Below, one piece after another: positions 8,788 through 17,048 of a DNA stretch of 64,000 bases. The notes beneath the pieces were generated by a model, which saw only the letters and a program-made list of their open reading frames with translations, ran no database searches and had not been told where the DNA came from. Source of the stretch: Flavobacterium commune (GTDB lineage Bacteria > Bacteroidota > Bacteroidia > Flavobacteriales > Flavobacteriaceae); the NCBI RefSeq assembly GCF_001857965.1, contig NZ_CP017774.1, positions 1,860,001-1,924,000 of the forward strand, in the 5' to 3' direction. Position numbers and translations under genes: made by a program. Numbering within the stretch: position 1 is the first letter of the stretch; each line of letters begins with the position of its first letter.

Positions 8788-9621
8788 TTATTTCTTATTA
8801 ATTGGAGCATCCGTTTGAGGAAAAGGAATATGAAGGTCGTAATTAGGGAATTTGGTATATACTTTTTCATTCATGTCAAAAAATACATTCCAATAATCCG
8901 GACTATTTACCCATACTCTTACCGTAAAATTAACAGAGTTGCTTGCAAGTGCCAAAAGTCCTACAAAAGGCTCAGGATTTTTTAAAATTCTCGAATCCTC
9001 AGCAATAAAATCATTCAGCGCTTTTTTGAAATTTTCAACATCATCGCCATAGGAAATTCCGAATGTCCAGTCCACTCTTCGTGTTGTCTCAAAAGAATAA
9101 TTGGTCAATGCTCCTGTTGAAAGTGGTCCGTTAGGGATAATAACTAATTTTTTATCGGCAGTATTGAGTAGGGTTGAAAAAATAGTAATTTCTTTTACAG
9201 TTCCTACAAAACCCTGTGCTTCGATGGTATCACCTATTTTAAAAGGTTTCAGGATTAAAATAATTACACCTCCGGCAAAATTTTGAAGTGTTCCTGATAG
9301 TGCCATACCCACGGCCAGACCTGCAGCTCCCAGGATAGCTACAAACGAAGTCATTTGGATGCCAATCATGCCCATTACGGTGATGGCGACTAAAACCTTT
9401 AGGGTGATGTTAGTTAAACTTCTTAAAAATGGAATCAGAGATTGATCAATCTTTGATTTTTCTAATGATCTTCCAACTGCTTTGGTAACTATTTTGGTAA
9501 ACCATAAACCAATTACCAGAACGATCATTCCGCCAACTAATTTTGGTGCGTATTCAAAACCAAAATCGATTGATTTTTCGATGTACTTATTTACTAGTGT
9601 AACTTGTTGATCTATTAACAT
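8788..9621 (-). CDS. Small-conductance mechanosensitive channel, MscS family
   Basis: The 277-residue length is that of minimal MscS (E. coli MscS has 286). There are three predicted membrane segments (about 25-47, 68-92, 95-127). The pore helix carries the Gly/Ala-rich pattern LGAAGLAVGMALSGTLQNFAGG. The cytosolic beta-domain has PFKIGDTIEAQGFVGTVKEI and the NTADKKLVIIPNG motif. It would release osmolytes from the cytoplasm on hypo-osmotic shock. It begins 16 bases after the stop of the upstream RND exporter gene and shares its terminator, so the two probably form one operon. Confidence 0.92.
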   Translation of the reverse strand: MLIDQQVTLVNKYIEKSIDFGFEYAPKLVGGMIVLVIGLWFTKIVTKAVGRSLEKSKIDQSLIPFLRSLTNITLKVLVAITVMGMIGIQMTSFVAILGAAGLAVGMALSGTLQNFAGGVIILILKPFKIGDTIEAQGFVGTVKEITIFSTLLNTADKKLVIIPNGPLSTGALTNYSFETTRRVDWTFGISYGDDVENFKKALNDFIAEDSRILKNPEPFVGLLALASNSVNFTVRVWVNSPDYWNVFFDMNEKVYTKFPNYDLHIPFPQTDAPINKK

Positions 9622-9637
9622 TTTAATTGTTTTTCCT

Positions 9638-12061
9638 TTATAATAATTTAGTTTTTTTCAAAGCATCGATTTCTTCATCACTATGTTCGATGATGTCAAT
9701 TTTTGGTTCGATAAATTCCTGTTCGTTTGCCAATGTTTTGTTTAAGGTTAATACCAAAGCAGGTAATAACATTAAATTAGACAGCATTCCGAATAATAAA
9801 GTCAATGAAATCAATCCGCCAAGGGCGATGGTTCCACCAAAACTGGAGAGCATAAATACCGAAAATCCAAAGAATAATACGATAGAAGTATAGAACATAC
9901 TCAAACCGGCATCGTTAAAAGTTGCATAAACTGATTTGCGAATTTTCCAGTTGTTTTTCTTTAATTCTTCACGGTATTGTGCCAGGAATCGAACAGTATC
10001 ATCTACCGAAAGTCCAAACGCAATCCCGAATACCAATATTGTGGATGGTTTTAACGGAATGTCTAAAAAGCCCATAAGTCCTGCGGTTAACAATAATGGT
10101 AATAAATTTGGAATGATGGAAACCAAAATCATTTTGAACGAACGGAACATAAATCCGATTAAAAGTGCCGTTAAGAAAAAGGCAAAAACCAGTGACGAAA
10201 GCAAGTTATCCAGTAAGTAACCCGTTCCTTTTTGGAAAACCAATGCTTTTCCGGTAATGCTTACATTGTAGCGATCCGGTGGGAATATTTTGTCGGCTTG
10301 TTTTCTGATTTCAGCTTCCACTTTTGGTATTGCTCCTCCGTTGTCATCCCTCATAAAAGTGGTAATTCGGGCAAATTGTCCTGTCGAATCCACATAGCTT
10401 TTCATTAGGTTTTCTTTGGAATTCTTAGTGGCATTTTTAGCATAGGACAAAATGAATCCTTGTTCCTGAGAAGTAGGTAATTCATAATATTCCGGGTTTC
10501 CGTTATAGTAAGCCTGTTTGGAATATTTTACTAAATTGACAATAGAGATAGGTTTAGACAGTTCAGGGATTTCATCAATAGCCTGTTCTAATTCGTCCAT
10601 TCGTTTTAGCGTAGAGAGTTTCATTACGCCTTTTTTACGTTTGGTGTCAATCATAATTTCCAGTGGCATTACACCATCAAATTCATTTTCGAAGAAAACA
10701 ATATCCTGGAAAAAGGCTTCTTTTTTAGGCATGTCTTCAATCAAACTTCCCGAAATACGCATTTTGTAAATTCCGATGATGCTAATAACAAGTAATAAAA
10801 TGGCAACAACATAGATAGAAAAGCGATTGGTTTTTACGTTGCGCAGAATCCAATCCATGAATCTTTTTACCGAACCTCTGTCTAAGTGTTCGATGTGACG
10901 GTCTATTGGTGCCGGGATGTAACTATGGAAAATAGGAATTACTATGATACACAGGAAAAACAACGCCATAATGTTGATGGAAGTTACATTTCCAAACTCG
11001 ATAAGCAATTTGTTATTTGAAGAAATAAAGGTGAAAAAACCAATAGCAGTGGTAACGTTTGTCATCAAAGTTGCCATACCAATTTTGGTGGTTACTCTTT
11101 GTAAAGCTTTGACTTTATTGCGGTGAACCTTGTATTCCTGATGGTATTTATTAGTCAGGAAAATGCAATTTGGAATCCCAATAACAATAATCAACGAAGG
11201 AACCAGAGCTGTTAAAACCGTGATTTCGTAATTAAATAATCCTAAAAATCCAAAGGACCACATAACACCAATAATCACAATAATGATGGAGATTAAAGTG
11301 GCTCTGAAACTTCTAAAAAAGAAGAAAAACAGTAAAGAGGTTACTAATAATGAAGCTCCAATAAAAATACTGATTTCGTCAGTAATTGTCTGGGCATTCA
11401 GGGTTCGGATGTAAGGCATTCCCGAAACACGCAAATCGATATTGGTTTCTTTTTCGAATTTTTCAACCGCAGGGATTAATTTTTCTAAGATATAGTCTTT
11501 GCGCTCCTTAGTGTTTACAATTTTCTTGTCCATGTAAACGGCAGAGCGAATACTTCCGGATTTCTTGTTGAACAACAATCCTTCGTAAAATGGCATGTTA
11601 TTAAAAAGATCCTTTTGGATGTTTTTTAAATAAGCTTCGTCAACGGTTTTACTTTGGTCAACAAAAGGAATTAATTCAAATTTTTGAAGGGAATCGTTTT
11701 TTTGTAATTTTTTCAGGTCATTAATCGAAATTACCAGATCAATAGCTTTGTCTTTTTTTAGACTATTCATCAAGGTGTTCCAGGCTTTAAAAGCTTTTGG
11801 AGTAAAGAAAGTGTTGTCTTTTACCCCAATGATAACCAGATTTCCTTCTTCGCCAAATTTATCTAAGAACGCATTGTATTCAACATTAGCAATGTTATCG
11901 CTGGGTAACATATTGGCCTCTGTAAAAGTAAAATGGATGTTTTTCCATTGCATCGACAAGAAAATTGTTGCAGCAACAATAATCGATAGCATTAAAATTT
12001 TATTTCGGAGGACAACACGGGCAATTAACTCCCAGAATCCTAAACTAAACCACTTAATCAT
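9638..12061 (-). CDS. RND-superfamily exporter (MMPL/hydrophobe exporter type)
   Basis: The 807-residue inner-membrane protein has two symmetric halves. Each has one membrane helix, a large periplasmic loop and five further helices (about 230-400 and 640-790). The second repeat has FGIAFGLSVDDTVRFLAQY, with the acidic pair typical of RND proton pathways. The first repeat has the diverged ALVPSLIIVIGIPNCIFLT with no acidic pair. The family (COG1033) moves hydrophobic molecules such as lipids and hopanoids; the substrate here is unknown. It is the first gene of a unit with mscS. Confidence 0.9.
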   Translation of the reverse strand: MIKWFSLGFWELIARVVLRNKILMLSIIVAATIFLSMQWKNIHFTFTEANMLPSDNIANVEYNAFLDKFGEEGNLVIIGVKDNTFFTPKAFKAWNTLMNSLKKDKAIDLVISINDLKKLQKNDSLQKFELIPFVDQSKTVDEAYLKNIQKDLFNNMPFYEGLLFNKKSGSIRSAVYMDKKIVNTKERKDYILEKLIPAVEKFEKETNIDLRVSGMPYIRTLNAQTITDEISIFIGASLLVTSLLFFFFFRSFRATLISIIIVIIGVMWSFGFLGLFNYEITVLTALVPSLIIVIGIPNCIFLTNKYHQEYKVHRNKVKALQRVTTKIGMATLMTNVTTAIGFFTFISSNNKLLIEFGNVTSINIMALFFLCIIVIPIFHSYIPAPIDRHIEHLDRGSVKRFMDWILRNVKTNRFSIYVVAILLLVISIIGIYKMRISGSLIEDMPKKEAFFQDIVFFENEFDGVMPLEIMIDTKRKKGVMKLSTLKRMDELEQAIDEIPELSKPISIVNLVKYSKQAYYNGNPEYYELPTSQEQGFILSYAKNATKNSKENLMKSYVDSTGQFARITTFMRDDNGGAIPKVEAEIRKQADKIFPPDRYNVSITGKALVFQKGTGYLLDNLLSSLVFAFFLTALLIGFMFRSFKMILVSIIPNLLPLLLTAGLMGFLDIPLKPSTILVFGIAFGLSVDDTVRFLAQYREELKKNNWKIRKSVYATFNDAGLSMFYTSIVLFFGFSVFMLSSFGGTIALGGLISLTLLFGMLSNLMLLPALVLTLNKTLANEQEFIEPKIDIIEHSDEEIDALKKTKLL

Positions 12062-12080
12062 AATGAATATTTAACGGGCG

Positions 12081-12088
12081 CAAATGTA
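12081..12088 (-). promoter_or_regulatory. Candidate -7 box for the RND-mscS unit
   Basis: Minus-strand TACATTTG matches TAnnTTTG and lies about 20 bases before the RND start. No clear -33 TTG is seen. Confidence 0.4.
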
Positions 12089-12239
12089 GTGAATAATGCT
12101 CGGAATCATAAATAATACACTAGCTTTCACCGTATGTTAACAAAAATTTACCATTGAAGATGTGCGAATTCTTTAAGGTTTTTATAATTCCTATGGTAGC
12201 TTTTCCCATATTTGTATTTTATTTAAAAATGGAACAAAA

Positions 12240-12569
12240 ATGAATTGGATTTTGCTGGTAATTGCAGGATTGTTTGAAGTAGCATTTGCTTCCTGTCTTG
12301 GAAAAGCTAAAGAAACAACGGGAATAATTTCGACCTATTGGATGATTGGTTTTTTTGTTTGTCTATCAGTAAGTATGTTTTTGCTGTACAAGGTTACTCA
12401 GGTTTTACCCATTGGGACAGCTTATGCGGTTTGGACTGGAATTGGAGCTGTAGGAACTGTTTTAGTAGGCATTTTTGTTTTTAAAGAACCGGCCGGTTTT
12501 TGGAGGTTATTTTTTTTAATGACACTTATTTCGTCTATCATCGGTTTAAAATTTGTGTCGAGTCATTAA
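12240..12569 (+). CDS. SMR-family exporter, Gdx/SugE (guanidinium) type
   Basis: The 109-residue, four-helix inner-membrane protein has the essential proton/substrate-coupling Glu13 in MNWILLVIAGLFEVAFA and the highly conserved PIGTAYAVWTGIGAVGTVLVG. These features place it with the SugE/Gdx branch of small multidrug resistance proteins, whose characterised members export guanidinium and some quaternary ammonium ions, more than with EmrE. I looked for a guanidine riboswitch upstream and saw none. It is followed after 21 bases by a two-component pair on the same strand, so co-transcription is plausible. Substrate is inferred from subfamily resemblance only. Confidence 0.85.
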   Translation: MNWILLVIAGLFEVAFASCLGKAKETTGIISTYWMIGFFVCLSVSMFLLYKVTQVLPIGTAYAVWTGIGAVGTVLVGIFVFKEPAGFWRLFFLMTLISSIIGLKFVSSH

Positions 12570-12590
12570 TCAATTGACAACTTCAATAGT

Positions 12591-13352
12591 ATGCAGGAAA
12601 CGAATAATCTGGGTTATATTTTGGGTCTCATCATTTTGCTTTTAATAGCGATTATTGGTTTTGTATTGTATCATTTACTGCAAGCCAAAAAAGAAAAAAG
12701 AGAGCTTGAAAATAATTTTTATGTACTCGAAAGGAAAGTCAATGATTTGCAATTGGAAACTTTAGAGTCAAAACTAAATCCGCATCTTTTTAAGAATATC
12801 CTCAATTCGATTCAATCCCATGCCTATCAAACTTATTTTGCGTTAGATAAATTAGCCAATGTGCTGGATTATATTTTGTATGAAAGCAAGAAAAAATTTG
12901 TTACTCCAAAAGAAGAAATTGATTTTGCACTGAATTTAATCGAAATCAACAAAATTAAAATCAGTCCGCTTTTTGAATTAAAGATAAAAACGCATATCGA
13001 TAAGGAAGATAAATTGTATGAAGAGCCTTTACTGGCACCGTTAATTTCGATTGATTTGATTGAGAATGCTTTTAAACACGCCGATTTGCAAAGCCCTGAT
13101 GCTTTTATTTCGGTTATTTTTGAGTTTAAAAACAATGCTTTTGCAATGACGGTTTCGAATAAAATTTCGGACAAAAAGGTGTTGAAAAAAGAAAGAAGCG
13201 GTATAGGAAATGCCACTTTAGAACAACGTTTACGCATTATTTATAAAAATAATTTTAAGCTCGATAAGTTTGTAGAAAACGATATCTATATTGCTCATTT
13301 AAAGATTAATTTGCTTGAATACAAAACTGAAATGTTTACTGCTGGACGATGA
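12591..13352 (+). CDS. LytS/YehU-type sensor histidine kinase without sensor domain
   Basis: This 253-residue protein has one membrane helix (about 10-30), a short coiled coil (33-58), then a His_kinase (PF06580) domain with phospho-acceptor His65 in KLNPHLFKNILNSI and a HATPase domain with N-box IDLIENAFKHAD and a glycine motif SGIGNATLEQRL. There is almost no extracytoplasmic region, so any signal must come through the membrane helix or partner proteins. Its last 38 bases overlap the start of the response-regulator gene, which argues for translational coupling and a cognate pair. Confidence 0.9.
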   Translation: MQETNNLGYILGLIILLLIAIIGFVLYHLLQAKKEKRELENNFYVLERKVNDLQLETLESKLNPHLFKNILNSIQSHAYQTYFALDKLANVLDYILYESKKKFVTPKEEIDFALNLIEINKIKISPLFELKIKTHIDKEDKLYEEPLLAPLISIDLIENAFKHADLQSPDAFISVIFEFKNNAFAMTVSNKISDKKVLKKERSGIGNATLEQRLRIIYKNNFKLDKFVENDIYIAHLKINLLEYKTEMFTAGR

Positions 13353-14034
13353 GTTGCCGGGATTAACGTATTTGAAAATGCTTTGCGAACAAATTCCCGA
13401 AGTAGAAATCGTAAAGACGTTTAATAATCCTGAAAAACTGTTGGCCGAAATTCCAAATCTCGATTTTGATTTGTTAATATCAGATATCGAAATGCCCGGA
13501 ATTGACGGCTTGCATTTGGCAACTTTGCTAAAAGAAAAATTAGTTGTTTTTTGTACAGCATACAAAGCCTATGCTGCTGATGCTTTTACTATTGATGCCG
13601 TTGATTATATTACCAAGCCGGTAAAATTAGAGCGTTTGCAAAAAGCAATTACTAAGGCTACAGAACGTTTTGGAAGCACTGCAAATACTAAGAAATTCAT
13701 CCATCTCAATACTGATAAAGGAAAGAGTCTGTTGTATTTTAACCAAGTTTTGTATATCAAAACCGCTTTGGGCGATAGCCGTGACAAAACGGTACTTTTA
13801 ACCGATGGCAGTTTTTTGAATTTAAAAAATGTAAAGTTCGATTCGCTTTTGGATGAATTGCCCGAAGCTGATTTTTGTCGTATTAACAAGAAAGAAATAG
13901 TGTCCTTAAAGGCGATAAAGTTTTTCAATCATAACGAAATTGTGCTACATCATTTAGATGCTAATGCTAAGAATACTACGCTAATACTGAGTGAAACCTA
14001 TCGGGCTGATTTTTTGAAAAAGATAAAAATCTAA
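13315..14034 (+). CDS. LytTR-family response regulator
   Basis: The 239-residue protein has a receiver domain (acidic pair D11/D12, phospho-Asp57 in LLISDIEMPG, Lys in DYITKPVK) and a C-terminal LytTR DNA-binding domain (about 140-235). The start must be TTG at 13315 (or the weaker ATT two codons earlier). An in-frame stop occurs at 13300, and the first internal ATG (residue 22) would remove the conserved LLLDDE strand. The start lies inside the upstream kinase gene, giving a 38-base overlap. Target genes are unknown; the neighbouring exporter genes on either side are candidates. Confidence 0.9.
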   Translation: MNTKLKCLLLDDELPGLTYLKMLCEQIPEVEIVKTFNNPEKLLAEIPNLDFDLLISDIEMPGIDGLHLATLLKEKLVVFCTAYKAYAADAFTIDAVDYITKPVKLERLQKAITKATERFGSTANTKKFIHLNTDKGKSLLYFNQVLYIKTALGDSRDKTVLLTDGSFLNLKNVKFDSLLDELPEADFCRINKKEIVSLKAIKFFNHNEIVLHHLDANAKNTTLILSETYRADFLKKIKI

Positions 14035-14145
14035 CTTATTACAAATTTTTTCCTGTTTATTACATAGATTAAAAATTAGCCTTAAAATTCTTTTTGTACT
14101 TAAAAATCACTTCTGATATTTGCCAATAAATTTTAAAAATGGCGT

Positions 14146-16416
14146 ATGGCTAATATTAAGAATTCTTTGTTTTACGTTTCTGTTATAGGTGGTTTTACAG
14201 CTTTAATATATTGGCTGCTTTCTATAGGGCCTTCGCTTGAAGTAGGTCGTGGAATTGTTCATAAACGCATAGAAAGCAATCACTGGAATGATTTTATACA
14301 TTCGATGGTTGAAAACTTGCAGCATCCTTTGGCTATTTTATTGGCTCAAATTGTGACTATTATTTTGGTAGCACGCTTGTTTGGCTGGCTTTTTAGAAAG
14401 ATAGGACAACCATCAGTAATAGGCGAAATGATTGCCGGAATTTTTCTGGGACCATCGGTAGTTGGAATGTACTTTCCGGAATTCTCCGCTGCCTTATTTC
14501 CTGTGGCATCTTTAGGGAATTTGCAGTTTTTGAGTCAGATAGGTTTAATATTTTTCATGTTTGTTATTGGGATGGAATTAGACCTGAAAGTGCTTAAGAA
14601 TAAAGCCAGTGATGCGGTTGTGATTAGTCACGCCAGTATTGTTATTCCGTTTGCTTTAGGATTGACTTTGGCTTTTTTTATTTATCCTATTTTTGCACCC
14701 ATGGGAGTTGAGTTTTCCTCTTTCGGATTGTTTATGGGAATTGCCATGAGTATCACAGCATTTCCGGTCCTGGCCCGAATTGTTCAGGAACGTGAAATGC
14801 AAAAAACCAAATTAGGAACTATTGTTATCACCTGTGCCGCTGCCGATGATATTACGGCCTGGTGTATTCTGGCTGTAGTAATTGCTATTGTTAAAGCAGG
14901 TTCATTTACCAGTGCATTATATGTAATTGGTTTGGCTGTTTTGTATGTAATTGTAATGCTTAAGATAGTTCGTCCATTTCTAAAACGTGTAGGCGATTTG
15001 AATTCCACTCCCGAAAGTTTGAATAAACCTGTGGTGGCTATTTTCTTTTTAACTCTTTTATTCTCTTCTTATGCTTCTGAATTAATAGGGATTCATGCGT
15101 TATTTGGAGCTTTTTTGGCTGGAGCTATTATGCCTGAAAACAGTAAATTTAGAAATATTTTTATCGAAAAAGTAGAAGACGTTTCTATTATTGTTTTATT
15201 GCCTTTGTTTTTTGTTTTTACAGGTTTGCGTACCCAAATAGGCTTGTTAAACGATCCTTATTTATGGAAAATCACAGCTTTAATTATTGCTGTTGCTGTG
15301 GTTGGAAAATTTTTCGGAAGTGCCCTTGCGGCTAAATTTATGGGGCAAAGCTGGAAAGATAGTCTGGCTATTGGTGCTTTAATGAACACCCGTGGGTTAA
15401 TGGAGCTGGTCGTTTTGAATATTGGTTATGATTTAGGGGTTTTGTCAACTGAGATTTTTACAATGATGGTCATCATGGCATTAGTAACCACTTTTATGAC
15501 CGGACCGGCTTTAGATTTTATCAATCTTATTTTTAAAGATAAGGCTACAGTAGTTCCTGAGGAAATAGCCAATAAAAGTAAGTACAAAATTTTATTCTCT
15601 TTCTCTACTCCCCAAAAAGGTAAAAAACTATTAAAAATTGCCAATAGTTTGGTTAAAAAACAAGCCGATAGTTCGATTGTTGCTGCAATGCACTGTTCTT
15701 TAAGTACCGAAATACATTCGTTTGATGTAAAAGATCATGAGCGAAATATGTTAGCACCCGTAATTAAAGAATCGCAGTTGTTAAATCAGGAAGTGGTAAG
15801 TGTTTTTAAGGTGACTAACGATATTGTAACGGATATAATTGATACCGCTAATCAGGGTGAATATGACTTGTTGTTAGTGGGTTTAGGTCAGTCTATTTTT
15901 GATGAAACCCTGTTGGGAAAAATTTTAGGTTTTACTACTCAAATTGTCAATCCGGATCGATTGATAGATAAGTTTACAGGAAAAGAAGGCTTGTTTGAAA
16001 ATTCCCCTTTTGACGAAAAAACCCGTCATATTATTGCTAAAAGCAAAATGCCTGTCGGAATTTTTATTGATAAGGATTTAGACGAAATCGATCAGGTTTT
16101 TATGCCGATTTTCAGCAAAGAAGATGCTTTCTTAATTGAGTATGCCAAAAAATTAATCAATAATAATGGTTCTCAGATTACGATTTTGGATGCTGTAGGC
16201 GAGATTAAAAAGACCCGTGATATTGAGGAATCGATTCGCTCTATTGAGCAAATTGCTCCTAATCATATTATGATTATGAATGATAAAATTATTAGAAAAG
16301 AGTTTCTGCAAAGTCAGAACTTAATGATTATAAGTTTGGAAAGTTGGAAGCATATTATTGATGCGGATACCAATTGGCTGGTAGATGTTTCCTCAGTTTT
16401 GATTATAAAACCGTAA
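14146..16416 (+). CDS. CPA2-family cation:proton antiporter with C-terminal cytosolic domain
   Basis: The 756-residue protein has an isolated N-terminal helix (about 8-27) and an antiporter core of about 12 helices (50-450), with features of the KefB/NhaS3-like CPA2 group: FRKIGQPSVIGEMIAGIFLGP, GLIFFMFVIGMELD, AADDITAWCILAVV and GALMNTRGLMELVVLNIG. A soluble C-terminal region of about 280 residues resembles the universal-stress-like regulatory tails of plant CHX-type antiporters. It would exchange K+ or Na+ for protons at the inner membrane. Ion specificity cannot be told from sequence. A start at 14146 is forced because the ATG at 14139 runs into a stop. Confidence 0.88.
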   Translation: MANIKNSLFYVSVIGGFTALIYWLLSIGPSLEVGRGIVHKRIESNHWNDFIHSMVENLQHPLAILLAQIVTIILVARLFGWLFRKIGQPSVIGEMIAGIFLGPSVVGMYFPEFSAALFPVASLGNLQFLSQIGLIFFMFVIGMELDLKVLKNKASDAVVISHASIVIPFALGLTLAFFIYPIFAPMGVEFSSFGLFMGIAMSITAFPVLARIVQEREMQKTKLGTIVITCAAADDITAWCILAVVIAIVKAGSFTSALYVIGLAVLYVIVMLKIVRPFLKRVGDLNSTPESLNKPVVAIFFLTLLFSSYASELIGIHALFGAFLAGAIMPENSKFRNIFIEKVEDVSIIVLLPLFFVFTGLRTQIGLLNDPYLWKITALIIAVAVVGKFFGSALAAKFMGQSWKDSLAIGALMNTRGLMELVVLNIGYDLGVLSTEIFTMMVIMALVTTFMTGPALDFINLIFKDKATVVPEEIANKSKYKILFSFSTPQKGKKLLKIANSLVKKQADSSIVAAMHCSLSTEIHSFDVKDHERNMLAPVIKESQLLNQEVVSVFKVTNDIVTDIIDTANQGEYDLLLVGLGQSIFDETLLGKILGFTTQIVNPDRLIDKFTGKEGLFENSPFDEKTRHIIAKSKMPVGIFIDKDLDEIDQVFMPIFSKEDAFLIEYAKKLINNNGSQITILDAVGEIKKTRDIEESIRSIEQIAPNHIMIMNDKIIRKEFLQSQNLMIISLESWKHIIDADTNWLVDVSSVLIIKP

Positions 16417-17048
16417 AAAGGATTTTAGATTTTTGATTAACGATTTTTGATTAACGATTTTTGATTTCAGACGTATAAGTCCTTAAAAGTTATATGCTAA
16501 TATAAAAATCTGAATTCAAAAATTGTTGATTGGTATTTAATAGTCCGCATAGCGGACGATTGATATTGTAACAACGGATTTTGATCTCTTTAGGTTTAAT
16601 TCCTCGAAGCTCTGCTTCGTTTTTTACCGTAGATTGGCAGATTATAATATGAAAATCTGCGAATCTGCGGTTGTTTTTTTAATACCTCGTGGGCTCTGCC
16701 CCGAGGCAGTTTATTCCGTTAAAAAAAATAGTATAGTAAAAAAGTTCCGTAGGAACGATTCATTTATACCATCTAATCAATGACTAAAGCTGTGTTTGAA
16801 ATGAATTGTTCCTACGGAACTTTTTTATGTGTTATCATCTGTTCTCAACGGATTAATCCCGAATGCTTTCGGGACGTTGTTACAATATTATACGAGCCTA
16901 TGGCTCTTTTAGTTAATTGCGTTATCTCAGTTTTGATTACAAAACTTTAATGATGATTTCAGATTTTGTGTTAGTGTATAAAAATCTGAAATGCTTCGCC
17001 AGTTCGCTATCGCTCGGGTCAAAAATTGTTAATCTGCATTCTAAAATT
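16417..17048. repeat. Intergenic island of nested inverted repeats, no gene
   Basis: No coding sequence is evident. After a short tandem repeat of GATTTTTGATTAAC (16430-16465) there are hairpins GTCCGCATAGCGGAC (16543-16557) and ACCGTAGATTGGCAGATT/AATCTGCGAATCTGCGGT (16626-16643 and 16654-16671). A 26-base inverted pair centred on GTTCCGTAGGAAC follows (16738-16763 and 16801-16826, one mismatch). Then come CCCGAATGCTTTCGGG (16858-16873) and GAGCCTATGGCTC (16894-16906). An outer 14-base pair ATATTGTAACAACG (16563-16576) and its complement (16875-16888) encloses most of them. Confidence 0.8.

Noticed and set aside
8559..8801. Plus-strand frame of 80 codons over the MORN gene start
   Set aside because: It runs antisense to the signal peptide region and through the terminator of the mscS unit; composition is that of AT-rich non-coding DNA.
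12062..12239. Guanidine riboswitch upstream of the Gdx-like exporter
   Set aside because: I looked for conserved guanidine-riboswitch features (ACGR-type loops, paired stems) and found none in this short spacer.
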